A stretch of 64,000 bases of DNA from JBBDWJ01 sp963824095. GTDB taxonomy: Bacteria > Acidobacteriota > Terriglobia > Bryobacterales > UBA6623. The notes below the pieces were generated by a model. The model saw nothing but the letters and a program-made list of their open reading frames with translations, ran no database searches and was not told the DNA's origin. A program made the translations under genes and the position numbers. Of the stretch, positions 16,840-25,632 are shown piece after piece. Position 1 is the stretch's first letter; every line of letters starts with the position of its first letter. The DNA is taken from contig CAWGNS010000001.1 of assembly GCA_963824095.1 (NCBI GenBank), positions 142,060 to 206,059 of the forward strand. Direction: 5' to 3'.

Positions 16840-17265
16840 GGCTGGAAGCCGTCTGCGGTGTGGCCCTTGGAAGCGGGACAGGCAATCTTGCCTGTCGTTT
16901 GTGGAGACGTGCTCTCTGTTGTGTCCGCGGTTCGGCGGCCTCTTACCGGCTGCGGGAAAGCTGTATTCGGGCCCGGCAGTGGCTCGGCTGGCACGGCCTC
17001 GGTGGGGCGGGGCCCTACGTCGCGATGAATCGCGACGCGGCAAACCTGGAGGTTCACGCCACGGGTGCGGCTTCCGGCTTCGGTTGCTGTTTGGGGTGGG
17101 TGGTCGTGTTTCACGGCAGAGGGCCAGACACGAGACGCCGGCGTTTACGCCGGCACTGCCGGCCGGAGGCCCGCGCCACGGGGTTGGTCACTCCGGTGGT
17201 GAGGGTTTGGGTGTTCCAGGGCGCCACGGGTTCCGCTTCGTGTGGGCGGTTGGACGCTGGCAACG
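16840..17265. other. Spacer between fliQ and fliR with a hairpin repeat
   Basis: No gene is supported. It contains an ACAGGCAATCTTGCCTGT palindrome near 16873-16890, NGAA-hairpin repeat copy C (17011-17067) and a GCCGGCCGGAGGCCCGCGCC segment (17160-17179) that recurs at about 62598-62617. Confidence 0.6.
17011..17067 (+). repeat. NGAA-hairpin repeat, copy C
   Basis: Perfect stem CGTCGCGA-TGAA-TCGCGACG, then GCGGCAAACCTGGAGGTTC and ACGCCACGGGTG. Compared with copy A, the stem differs on both strands at paired positions. Confidence 0.85.
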
Positions 17266-18051
17266 ATGGTGCTGCATGTTTCGGCGACTTTGCTGTTCAA
17301 CTACACGCTGCTGCTGGCGCGCAGCGCGGGGTTTGTGGCGTTTCTTCCGATTCCGGGGATGCGGGCCGCTCCGGTTGCTGCCCGGATCGCGTTGGCGCTG
17401 TTGCTGACGGTGCTGGCGGGGCCTTTGGCTTTGGGCGTTTCGGATGCGGGACCCATCGTCGACAACGATGCGGCGGTGTGGGTGTTGGCGCGGATGTTGC
17501 TGGCGGAAACGGCGCTGGGGGTGGCGTTGGGCGCCGCCGTTGCCCTGTTGCTCGAAGCGTTTGGGCTGGCGGCTCAAATTCTGGGGTTCCAGGCCGGCTA
17601 TTCGTACGTCAATATGATCGACCCCAACACGCAGGTCGATGCGTCGATTCTCAACGTGATGATCGCGTTGTTGTCGAGCCTGCTGTTTTTTACGTTTGGC
17701 CTCGACCGGCAGTTGCTGCGGGCGTGGTTTGCCGCCATCGAGAGTTGGCCGCTGGGGTCGTTTTCCACGCGGCCCGTCGATGCGATGCGCATGGTCGAGT
17801 TGGGCGGGCTGGTGTTCAAGACCTCGGTGCGGCTGGCCTTTCCGGTGGTTGCGCTGCTGTTGCTGATTGATTTGACGCTGGGGCTGTTGAACCAGATCAA
17901 CGGCCGGCTGCAGTTGCTGACGCTGGCGTTCCCGGCGAAGATTCTGGGCGGCGTGGCGCTGCTGTTTCCGCTGCTGCTGCTGGCGCCGCGGCTGTTTCAC
18001 GATCTGGCGGAGCGGACGTTTGAGTTGATTTGGATGATGGTGCGGCGGTGA
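17266..18051 (+). CDS. fliR: Flagellar export gate protein FliR
   Basis: FliR is the single-copy export gate subunit. The 261-residue protein is almost entirely hydrophobic, with FNYTLLLARSAGFVAFLPIP near the start, LLAETALGVALGAAVALLLE, the family segment QILGFQAGYSYVNMIDPNTQ, and a C-terminal FPAKILGGVALLFPLLLLAP. ATG 17266 is chosen; a GTG at 17242 would add 8 residues. No strong Shine-Dalgarno site is visible for either. flhB follows after 187 bp. Confidence 0.94.
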   Translation: MVLHVSATLLFNYTLLLARSAGFVAFLPIPGMRAAPVAARIALALLLTVLAGPLALGVSDAGPIVDNDAAVWVLARMLLAETALGVALGAAVALLLEAFGLAAQILGFQAGYSYVNMIDPNTQVDASILNVMIALLSSLLFFTFGLDRQLLRAWFAAIESWPLGSFSTRPVDAMRMVELGGLVFKTSVRLAFPVVALLLLIDLTLGLLNQINGRLQLLTLAFPAKILGGVALLFPLLLLAPRLFHDLAERTFELIWMMVRR

Positions 18052-18238
18052 AGGGGTGTGGGATGCGGCGGGATGAGAGCGGGTCGGTGAGGAGTTTTGG
18101 TGGGCGACGGTGTTGAGGATATGTGGCGGCAATGGTGATGGCTCTTGCGGTTTACGCTCCCCTATGGTCGCGGCTCTGAGTGCCGTTTTGCGGCGGTGTT
18201 GGCGGGGTGGGGAGGGCTTGTTTTCGGTTTAGGTTTCG

Positions 18239-19297
18239 ATGGCATCGGATCAGGCGCAGCGTACCGAGCAGGCCACTCCGCGGCGCAAGCAGAAGGCGCG
18301 CGAGGAAGGGCAGGTTCCCTCCAGCCGGGAATTTACCGCGGCGGTGCAGTTTGCGACCACGGTGCTGCTGTTGCTGGTGTTTTCGGGGGAGGCGGCGGCG
18401 GGCCTGGAGCGCACCATGCGGGGGATCGTGCGCGAAGCGTTCCGTACGTCGCTCGACCCGCAGCGGTTTTATACGTTGACCGCCACGCTGCTGGCCGGGC
18501 CGCTTTCGTTCGTGTGGGCGCTGGGGACGGTGCTGGTGGCGCTGAGCCTGTTGTCGCATCTGGCGCAGACCGGCTTCGCGTTGGCGCCCAAACGGCTGAC
18601 GCCCGACGTAGGGCGGCTGAATCCGATGAGCCGGCTGCGCGATCTTCCCGGCGAAAACCTCTCGCAGACGCTGCGCGCGCTGGTGTTGCTGCCGGCGGCG
18701 GGCTGGGTGTTCTGGTACGTGGTCGACGCGCGGCTGGAGGGTTTCATGCGCCTGCCGCGGCAGGGGGTCGAGGCCGGTGCGGCGGCGGTGGGGTCGGCGC
18801 TGCTCGATCTGCTATGGCAGGCGGCGCTGGCGCTGCTGGTGCTGGGGATGATCGATCTCTACCGCCAGCGGCGCAAGCTTAAGCAGCATCTGTTGATGAC
18901 CAAGCAGGAGATCCGCCAGGAGCACAAGGACACCGAAGGCAACCCGCAGGTGAAATCGCGGCTGCGGCGCTTGCAGCGCGAGATGCGGCGGCGGCAGATG
19001 ATGCGCTCGTTGCCCGAGGCGACGGTGGTGGTCACCAACCCGACGCACTACGCGGTGGCGCTGAAGTACGACGCCGAGACGATGCCGGCGCCGCTGGTGT
19101 TGGCCAAGGGGCTCGACCACCTGGCGCTGCGCATCCGCAAGGTCGCCGAGGAGCACCAGATCCCGATTGTGGAGAACCCGCCGCTGGCGCAGGTGCTCTA
19201 CCGCAGTTGCGAAGTCGGGTCGGAAATTCCGGCGGATTTATACCGCGCAGTGGCGGAAATTCTGGCTTATATTTATCGTTTGACGCAGCGAATGTAA
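18239..19297 (+). CDS. flhB: Flagellar export switch protein FlhB
   Basis: FlhB switches the export apparatus from rod/hook to filament substrates by self-cleavage. The 352-residue protein has a basic N-terminus (EQATPRRKQKAREEGQVPSS), four membrane helices to about residue 205, a KQEIRQEHKDTEGNPQVKSR linker, and the autocleavage motif NPTH at residues 267-270 with the following YAVALKYDAETMPAPLVLAK. It closes the plus arm. flhA, which usually follows, is not here. Confidence 0.97.
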   Translation: MASDQAQRTEQATPRRKQKAREEGQVPSSREFTAAVQFATTVLLLLVFSGEAAAGLERTMRGIVREAFRTSLDPQRFYTLTATLLAGPLSFVWALGTVLVALSLLSHLAQTGFALAPKRLTPDVGRLNPMSRLRDLPGENLSQTLRALVLLPAAGWVFWYVVDARLEGFMRLPRQGVEAGAAAVGSALLDLLWQAALALLVLGMIDLYRQRRKLKQHLLMTKQEIRQEHKDTEGNPQVKSRLRRLQREMRRRQMMRSLPEATVVVTNPTHYAVALKYDAETMPAPLVLAKGLDHLALRIRKVAEEHQIPIVENPPLAQVLYRSCEVGSEIPADLYRAVAEILAYIYRLTQRM

Positions 19298-19340
19298 GGA
19301 ATGGCGGGGGCCATGGGCTTGGCGGGATTGAGGGAGCAGA

Positions 19341-19380
19341 GCCGCCGCTTCGCGGCGGCCGACAGGCGGGAGCGCCTGTC
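19341..19380. terminator. Two adjacent hairpins between convergent genes
   Basis: GCCGCCGC-TTC-GCGGCGGC (19341-19359) is followed by GACAGGCG-GGAG-CGCCTGTC (19361-19380), both perfect. They lie between flhB and the convergent isomerase gene and could terminate both. No T-tract follows, so a repeat origin is also possible. Confidence 0.4.
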
Positions 19381-19604
19381 TCTACCTTTGGGCGCGGGGC
19401 AGACCGCCGGCCTGAGCCGGGGCTCGGGCGCCGGTTCTGCCCCGTGCCTGGACAGTTTGTTGTGGGCCTGCCGGGTCTTGGGCAGGGCTGGTCGTGGTTC
19501 GGCTTCGTTCCAGAAAGAAGGCAGCTCGGCAAATCGGCTGGACGCTGGACGGCGGGGTCTGCGGAGCTTACCGGAGATGCTGGCTACGTTTGGGTTCGTT
19601 AGGG

Positions 19605-20717
19605 TTAGAGTGCGGCGAGCACTTCTTTCATCAGGTGCTGCGCGCCTTCGACGCCGTCCCATGGACCGTTTTCGTACTCGAGGGCGAACTTTCCCTGAAA
19701 GCGGCCGGCGATCATCAACTTCACGCAGCGGCCGATGTCGAAGCTATCCCAGCGATCCCAGTACTTGGCGTGCACGGTGGTGTGCGCGTAGGGCAGCAGG
19801 GACTGGATGCCGTGGTAGAGCATGTACTTGTGCTCCCAGTTGCAGAAGTCGGGCGAGGCTTCGCAGTAGGGATGGTTCACTTCGTCGAGGATGATGCGGA
19901 TATTGATGGGGTTGGCGGTGAGTCCCCAGTGATTTTCGAGAGTGACTTTGACGCCGACTTTGCCGCCGTGGTCGGCCATTTCCTTGAAGGACTCGATGGC
20001 GTTGGCGAAAAAGACCTCGATCTCTTCGTTGCGCGGATAACCGCTGGTGGCGACAGCGGGAGGGGCGATGCGCGGGCCGCCGGTGTTGACGCGCATGGTC
20101 TTGGCGCCGAGGATGGCGGCTCCGTCGAGCCATTTCTTGGCGGTTTCGACGCCCTTACGACGGGCTTCTTTGTCGACCACGCAGATGTCGCGCGGCGCGT
20201 TGTTGGAAATGTGATGGCACCTGACGCCGCTGGTGGCGATGACGTTGGCCATCTTGTCGAGCCACTTCTTGGCGGACGGCGTCGAGGGGTCGAATTCATA
20301 GAAGGTGCGGCTGCGATTGCCGCGCTTGAACTCGTAGGGGGCGTACATCGAGTCGTCGGTGACATCGCCGAACAGCGAGGACCACAGATCCATGTTGCGG
20401 ACACCGGGGAAGGTGTCTTTGGTGAACTGCGGGAAATCGAGCAGGGTGATTTCGCCGTACTTCTTCTTCATCTCGGCGATGTTTTCGCTGCCCGGGCCGC
20501 CGAATTCACCCTCGCGGCGTTTGAAGATCCAGCGGATGGGATAGGTGTTGGAGGCGATGCGGTCGAGCTTCTCCTCTGGGGTGAGCGGCCGCGTGTCGGC
20601 CTTGGCTGTGGCGGCGACCATCCCGGCGGCGACCGCGAGTCCGGCGCTCTTGAAGAAATCGCGGCGCGGGCCCGGATTTTCGAGCGTCGGAAGCGGTGAT
20701 TGATTCGAATCAGACAT
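19605..20717 (-). CDS. Tat-exported sugar phosphate isomerase/epimerase-like protein
   Basis: The 370-residue protein begins with a twin-arginine signal (PRRDFFKSAGLAVAAGMVAA, about residues 17-36). The rest resembles the xylose-isomerase-like TIM barrel (AP endonuclease 2 fold): VRCHHISNNAPRD, GAKTMRVNTGGPRIAPP, GGKVGVKVTLENHWGLTANP, and GRCVKLMIAGRFQGKFALEY. The LENHWG segment and nearby acidic and His residues probably hold a metal ion. Substrate cannot be told. It is monocistronic and convergent with flhB. ATG 20717. Confidence 0.85.
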   Translation of the reverse strand: MSDSNQSPLPTLENPGPRRDFFKSAGLAVAAGMVAATAKADTRPLTPEEKLDRIASNTYPIRWIFKRREGEFGGPGSENIAEMKKKYGEITLLDFPQFTKDTFPGVRNMDLWSSLFGDVTDDSMYAPYEFKRGNRSRTFYEFDPSTPSAKKWLDKMANVIATSGVRCHHISNNAPRDICVVDKEARRKGVETAKKWLDGAAILGAKTMRVNTGGPRIAPPAVATSGYPRNEEIEVFFANAIESFKEMADHGGKVGVKVTLENHWGLTANPINIRIILDEVNHPYCEASPDFCNWEHKYMLYHGIQSLLPYAHTTVHAKYWDRWDSFDIGRCVKLMIAGRFQGKFALEYENGPWDGVEGAQHLMKEVLAAL

Positions 20718-21280
20718 GCATTCCCCTTTCCTAGCGAGCGGACTACCTGGAGGGAGTCCGTTGGGTAGAGTCTAGCGCCCATGACGGCGGGCTGCAAGGA
20801 TGACGCGGTGTGTGGAAACTGGCGGACTTTGTGGACGGTTTGTTTCGCGACGGGATGGCGCGAGCGGAGTTGTTTCGAGGCGAGACGGGAGGTTGGCGCT
20901 GCCTATGGCTGGGACGTGTGGTGGATAGGGGAAGGGCTTGGGCGAGGTGCGCGTGGGGCGTTTGGTTTCGGTTTGTTTTGTGTTGGTTGTGTTTGCGGAG
21001 GTTTTGTTGGGCGATGGATTGGCAGGTGGGTTGGTTTGAGTCGGTTGCGCACGTTTGGGGGCGGGCGCTGGGGGTTGGTTTGGGGCCGGTTGGAGGGGTT
21101 GAGAATTCGGTTGCGCGGGGTACAGGTTTCGCGCACTAATTTGCACCGGCTGTGCTAGTCTAGGGAGGTACGAACGGAACGCTTGCCAGCTTGGTCGCAG
21201 TCAGATTGCCTTTGCCTTGTGTCGAATCCTTCTGTCCTCGTCCCCGCTTGCCCGCCTTCGCAGTTCGACAGGAGGATATC
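20718..21280. other. Spacer upstream of the RRM gene
   Basis: No coding region is supported. The 563 bp are G/T-rich on the plus strand. TGCTAGTCT near 21153-21161 could be an extended -10 element for the RRM gene, but no matching -35 is evident. Confidence 0.4.
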
Positions 21281-21550
21281 ATGAAACGACTTTACGTTGG
21301 AAATCTCAGTTTTGAAGCGACCGAAGACGATGTGCGCAATGCGTTCTCGGTTTTCGGCGATGTCTCGTCGGTCCATATGGTGACCGATCGCGACACTGGC
21401 CGGCCGCGCGGCTTCGGGTTCGTCGAAATGGCGGATTCGGATGCGGCGGAGCAGGCCATTGACGGCCTCAATGGTTCGCAGCTTTCCGGTCGCACCTTGA
21501 CCGTGAACGAAGCGCGTCCGCGTCCCGAACGGCAGCCCGCTCGCTGGTAA
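21281..21550 (+). CDS. RRM-domain RNA-binding protein
   Basis: The 89-residue protein is a single RNA recognition motif. RNP-2 is LYVGNL (residues 4-9) and RNP-1 is RGFGFVEM (43-50), with the EDDVRNAFSVFG helix between. A short basic tail (RPRPERQPARW) follows. Such proteins in cyanobacteria and other bacteria bind RNA and are often cold- or stress-linked; the target here is unknown. ATG 21281 has a strong GGAGG 6 bases upstream. A GAAAGC/GCTTTC hairpin at about 21603-21625 may end the transcript. Confidence 0.95.
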   Translation: MKRLYVGNLSFEATEDDVRNAFSVFGDVSSVHMVTDRDTGRPRGFGFVEMADSDAAEQAIDGLNGSQLSGRTLTVNEARPRPERQPARW

Positions 21551-21985
21551 GCACGCGGCGCTAGCCACCGGTCTCGTTGGAGAACCTGTTCGGGGACAGG
21601 CGGTGGAAAGCGTTCTGCTTTCAGCACCACACCCAATTTCTTCGGCAAAGATTTTGCCTTGATGCCCGCTGGCGTTCGCCTGTATGGAGATGCCTGGGCC
21701 GCGGCGTCATGGAGAAATGCAGCGCTGGCGCCGCTCGGCGCGTCCTTCGCGATTGCGGAGGAACGCCGAGCGGCCGCCGGCGGTTGTTCCGTTTTCCGCC
21801 TTTCCGTCGTCCGTTGCCCTTCCTCCTTCCTTGGTGAATGGGGAAAGTCTTGCGGAAAGGGCCTCTCGCTGGCGGTCGACAGAGGGCCCCAGAGCGGCGG
21901 CCCCACCTGAGCGCCCCAAAAGGGGCGGCCCCACCTGGTGCTTACCGTTTCGCCCGTTTCAGCGCTTGTTTGATTTTAGGACTCT

Positions 21986-22065
21986 TCCCACGGCTAAAGC
22001 CGTGGGCTATGAGGCGGGGTCGCCCCTTTGGGGCGCTTAGGCGGGGTCGCCCCTCTGGGGCGCTG
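21986..22065 (+). repeat. CCCACGGCT double-hairpin repeat
   Basis: CCCACGGCT-AA-AGCCGTGGG hairpin followed by GCTAT and then GGGGTCGCCCCTTTGGGGCG, the latter unit duplicated. Other copies: 23889-23942, 29715-29765 (minus) and 29881-29931 (imperfect). Confidence 0.8.
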
Positions 22066-22740
22066 CAAACCCGAATCCTTTTGGCGTTGTTGGTATTGTG
22101 GCGCGGACCAACGCCGTAGCGCTCTCATGCGAGGCAGTAACCTGGGTTCCGGCAGCAAAAATAGGCTACTGGGCTTGCCGCAAAAAGCACCGCCCTCACC
22201 CAACCCGCTGGCCGGGCGATTCCTTCGTACCCTCAATCGTTAGAGAAGGCCTCTGGCCTCCGCTGGCGAGCCTGTCGAAGGCGCTTTGGCCTGGAGCAGT
22301 GGCAGGGCCCCTGGAGCCCTGCCGGGTCAGCGGTTTGCACCGATGTGCTCCTGGTTATCGCAAGCCCCAAGGTCTGCCTTTGCCTTCGGCGGGGAACCGG
22401 AGAGCCTGTACCCGTATCCGGCAAAGTGAATCGAAACGGAGAAATGACGCCGAAGGGAATTGCAAGACAGAACCCCGAAGCCTGCTTTCACCCATCACCT
22501 CGAATCATGCGGCCGACCTGATCTGCACCCGCGGTTCTTTTTGAGAAGCTGCGGGTACCCCGTTGGATCGAGGTCTTCGCAACACGATCCGCCAGCGGGC
22601 CAAAACCCACGGGGCGGCGCGTCGCGTATTTCCACGCTGACATATCAGCGTGCATGTTGACGCCATGATACGGGAGGCGGCCGGCGGTGTCAATGGTTTT
22701 TTGGCCGGCGGGAGATGTGGCGGCGGGCGGCGCGGCGCGG

Positions 22741-22770
22741 TTGACATCGCAGCGCGCAGGGCGCATCTTG
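22741..22770 (+). promoter_or_regulatory. Candidate promoter of the GntR gene
   Basis: A perfect TTGACA at 22741-22746 is followed after 17 bp by CATCTT, a weak -10. The GntR start lies at 22782. Confidence 0.35.
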
Positions 22771-22781
22771 GAACAATCAGT

Positions 22782-23669
22782 ATGCCCTCCGCACATGCCG
22801 CTTTTGCCGCACCTCAAGAACCCACCAGCCTTGCCCAACACGCTTACCTGGCCATCCGCGACCGGATTCTGAAGGGAACCCTGGCGCTGGGCGCACCCTT
22901 GTCGCGGCGCAAGCTGGCCAGCGAGCTGGGGATGAGCCTGCTGCCGGTGGCCGAGGCCCTGCAGCGGCTCGAAAGCGAAGGCATGGTGGAGAGCTGGCCG
23001 CGGGTCGGCACGCGGGTCTGCCGGCCGACGGCGGGCGACATTCGCGAGCGCTACGAGGTGCGCGAGGCGCTGGAGGCGCAGGCGGCGCGGCTGTTTTCGG
23101 AAAAGGCGAGTCCGCGCGAGCGCCAGGAACTGGCCAAAATCGCCGAGCGCATGGACGGCCTGTTCGCCCGTGTCTTCAACGGGCAGCGCGCGCGGCCGGA
23201 GTTCCTCTACGACGTCCACAGCTACCACGCGCGGCTGCACCTGCGGATTGCCGAATGCACCGGCTGCCAGCTGTTGTGCCAGGCGCTGGAGCGCAACCAC
23301 GTGATGATCTTCAACTGGATCTACGACGTGGCGGCGGCGCGGCCGCCCTTGCCGGAGCGCTTTCACCGCGACCTGATCCAGGCGATCAGCCAGGGCGACG
23401 CCGAAACGGCCGACCGCGCCATGCGGGCACACGTGCGCTACGGGTTGGGCAGCGTGCTGCGGGAGCTGGGGCAGCCGGCGCAGAGCGGCGGCGGGAACGG
23501 CCGGCAAGATGCGCCGGAAAACACGGCGCAGGCGAAACCGCGGCGCAAGACGGCGGCGGGGCGGAATGCGGCGGAGCCCGGGGGGAAGACGAAGACGGGG
23601 CAGCGGAAGGCAGCGCCGAAACGGAAGGCGACAGCGTCGCGGGCGGGGAAGAGGAAAGCGCCGCGATGA
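22782..23669 (+). CDS. GntR-family (FCD) transcriptional regulator with basic tail
   Basis: The N-terminal winged helix is clear: AYLAIRDRILKGTLALGAPL, SRRKLASELGMSLLPVAEAL, and QRLESEGMVESWPRVGTRVC. The following FCD ligand domain has RYEVREALEAQAARLFSEKA, a YHARLHLRIAECTGCQLL helix and ERFHRDLIQAISQGDAETAD. The last ~55 residues are Lys/Arg/Ala/Pro-rich (KPRRKTAAGRN, RKAAPKRKATASRAGKRKAP), like histone H1 tails, and are not part of GntR proteins. Start ATG 22782 is chosen because the 44 upstream codons lack any domain. Ligand unknown; no adjacent metabolic operon. Confidence 0.88.
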   Translation: MPSAHAAFAAPQEPTSLAQHAYLAIRDRILKGTLALGAPLSRRKLASELGMSLLPVAEALQRLESEGMVESWPRVGTRVCRPTAGDIRERYEVREALEAQAARLFSEKASPRERQELAKIAERMDGLFARVFNGQRARPEFLYDVHSYHARLHLRIAECTGCQLLCQALERNHVMIFNWIYDVAAARPPLPERFHRDLIQAISQGDAETADRAMRAHVRYGLGSVLRELGQPAQSGGGNGRQDAPENTAQAKPRRKTAAGRNAAEPGGKTKTGQRKAAPKRKATASRAGKRKAPR

Positions 23670-24212
23670 GGCGGGGCGCCGGGCAGTCGCCGTGCGAAAA
23701 ACAGGGGCGTGCGCAGCAGGAGTGCGGAGTCCGTCCCAGGGGCGTTTCCAACGGATGCGCCCGCGTGGGCCGCACATCAATGAGCCCCCAAGGGAGCAAC
23801 TCGCGGTTCGTTTCGAGCGGGTACGTTCGTGTCGGGGTGGCGTTTTGGTGTCGCCCGTTCCAGGGCTGGGTTAGTCTCTTTTGAGTTTTCCCACGGCTGA
23901 AGCCGTGGGCTATCAATGCGGGTCGCCCCTTCCGGGGCTTAGGAAGGGTATTTCGGGCCGCATTCCGCCGCATGTGGATCGGACGTAGGCCGCATGTCCG
24001 CGGCATCGTGGCCGCATGTTCGTCTCGCGTCAGGCCGCACGTCGATCGCATGTTGCGGGCGGCCTTGTTCGGGCTCCGCCGTTCCCAGGGTGCTATTATG
24101 GCGTGCAACCTTTTGGTCTTTTTCGACGCCTATCGGGACATGTTTTCCTTTCTTGTGATATCCGCCCTGCGATAACCATTGTGATTGGATACCCATTGTG
24201 AGAGGTGTGTGG
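23670..24212. other. Spacer with CCCACGGCT repeat and GCCGCATGT direct repeats
   Basis: No gene is supported. A CCCACGGCT double-hairpin repeat lies at 23889-23942, and GCCGCATGT-like units recur irregularly between 23955 and 24055. Confidence 0.6.
23889..23942 (+). repeat. CCCACGGCT double-hairpin repeat
   Basis: CCCACGGCT-GA-AGCCGTGGG, then GCTAT and GCGGGTCGCCCCTTCCGGGG; same layout as 21986-22065. Confidence 0.8.
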
Positions 24213-25538
24213 ATGACGTCGTGTCGAGAGCGAGTTGTGGTCGCGCTGGGGTCGTTTCTGATGGCCGCGGTGTCGGCGGATCTGTTGGCGGCGAATTGGC
24301 CGCAGTGGCGCGGGCCGCATTCGAATGGGAGCACGAGCGAGGCGCGCGACCTGCCGGTAACCTGGAGCGCCACCGAGAACGTGTTGTGGCGGACGAAGCT
24401 GCCGAGCTGGAGCGCGGCTACGCCGGTGATCTGGGAAGATACCGTGTTTGTGACCTCGGCCGAGGAAGGGTTTACGACGCTAAGGGGGCGCGACGGCTCG
24501 GGCAAGCTGGGCCCCGATAAGATTTTTCTGATCGCGGTCGATCGAGGGAACGGCGCGGTCCGCTGGCAGCGCGAGATCGACAGCGGCAATGAGCTGTTCC
24601 GCAAACAGAACTCGGCTTCGCCGTCGGCGATCACCGACGGCACGCACGTCTGGATCGTCACCGGGCACGGCAAGTTCGCCTGTTTCACGATGGACGGCAC
24701 TGCGGTGTGGAAGCGCGACATCCAGGCCGACTACGGGCGTTTTGGGCTCAATCACGGCTATGCGTCGACGCCGCTGCTCGACGGCGAGCGGCTCTACGTA
24801 CAGGTGCTGCACGGCATGAAGACCGACGATCCCTCGTATGTGTTCGCGGTCGACAAGAACAGCGGCAAGACGATCTGGAAGGTCGAGCGGCCGACCGACG
24901 CGCAGCGCGAATCGCCCGACAATTATGCGACGCCGCAGTTGGCGAGCGTCGATGGAAACCAGCAACTGGTGATTTCGGGCGCCGACTATGTGACCGGCCA
25001 CGACCTCGATACGGGCAAGGAGCTGTGGCGGATCGGCGGTTTTAATCCGACCAACAACCCGGCGAACCGCACGATTGCCTCGTCGCTGGTGATCGGCGGA
25101 AACGTATTCACCACAAGCACGCGCGGGCGGCCGTTCATCGGCTTTCGCGCGGGCGGATCGGGCGACATCACCGGCAAGAGGGAGCTGTGGACGAACGATC
25201 TGGGCTCGGATGTGCCGACGCCGACCACCGACGGCAAATACATCTACGTGCTCAACGACCGCGGTTTTCTCAACTGCCTCGAAGCGACGTCCGGCAAGGT
25301 GGTGTACGAAGGCCAGCGCATCGAGCTGGGCACCTACAGCGCGTCGCCGCTGCTGGCCGATGGCAAGATCTATAGCACCAACGAAGAGGGCACGACGACG
25401 GTGGTGAAAGCCGGGCCGGTGTTCGAGATTCTGGGCAGCAGCAAACTCGACGAGCACACGCTGGCGAGCCCGGTCGCCGCGGACGACGAAATCTTCCTGC
25501 GCACCGACGACTATCTCTATTGCATCCGAAAGAGATAG
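24213..25538 (+). CDS. Secreted PQQ-like beta-propeller protein
   Basis: The 441-residue protein has an N-terminal signal (VVVALGSFLMAAVSADLLAA) and begins its mature part with NWPQWRGPHSNGSTSE, the typical opening of a bacterial PQQ-like propeller family. Repeated blade motifs are visible: VDRGNGAVRWQREI, FTMDGTAVWKRDI, VDKNSGKTIWKVE, HDLDTGKELWRIGG and LEATSGKVVYEGQR. These W-type blades resemble BamB and quinoprotein propellers, but no PQQ-ligand set is evident, so a structural or binding role is more likely than dehydrogenase activity. ATG 24213 has GAGAGG upstream. A DUF1080 gene follows 95 bp later. Confidence 0.88.
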   Translation: MTSCRERVVVALGSFLMAAVSADLLAANWPQWRGPHSNGSTSEARDLPVTWSATENVLWRTKLPSWSAATPVIWEDTVFVTSAEEGFTTLRGRDGSGKLGPDKIFLIAVDRGNGAVRWQREIDSGNELFRKQNSASPSAITDGTHVWIVTGHGKFACFTMDGTAVWKRDIQADYGRFGLNHGYASTPLLDGERLYVQVLHGMKTDDPSYVFAVDKNSGKTIWKVERPTDAQRESPDNYATPQLASVDGNQQLVISGADYVTGHDLDTGKELWRIGGFNPTNNPANRTIASSLVIGGNVFTTSTRGRPFIGFRAGGSGDITGKRELWTNDLGSDVPTPTTDGKYIYVLNDRGFLNCLEATSGKVVYEGQRIELGTYSASPLLADGKIYSTNEEGTTTVVKAGPVFEILGSSKLDEHTLASPVAADDEIFLRTDDYLYCIRKR

Positions 25539-25632
25539 TGTGCGGAGGAGGGCACGGAAACGGTTTTGGTTGGCACAGCGCCGGGGTATCAGCGGCTGTG
25601 CGATGCGTTAGACTTGACTTGGTGAAACATTC

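Larger units (their letters stand above)
21551..22781. other. 1.2-kb region without a recognisable gene
   Basis: No open frame here looks like a protein family and no tRNA or rRNA is visible. It includes a cluster of GGGGC/GCCCC hairpin repeats (21890-21940 and 21986-22065) and a TTGACA promoter-like element near its end. An unrecognised non-coding RNA cannot be excluded. Confidence 0.5.

Noticed and set aside
22488..23780. 430-codon minus-strand open frame over the GntR gene
   Set aside because: Arg/Pro/Leu-rich shadow of the GntR coding strand.
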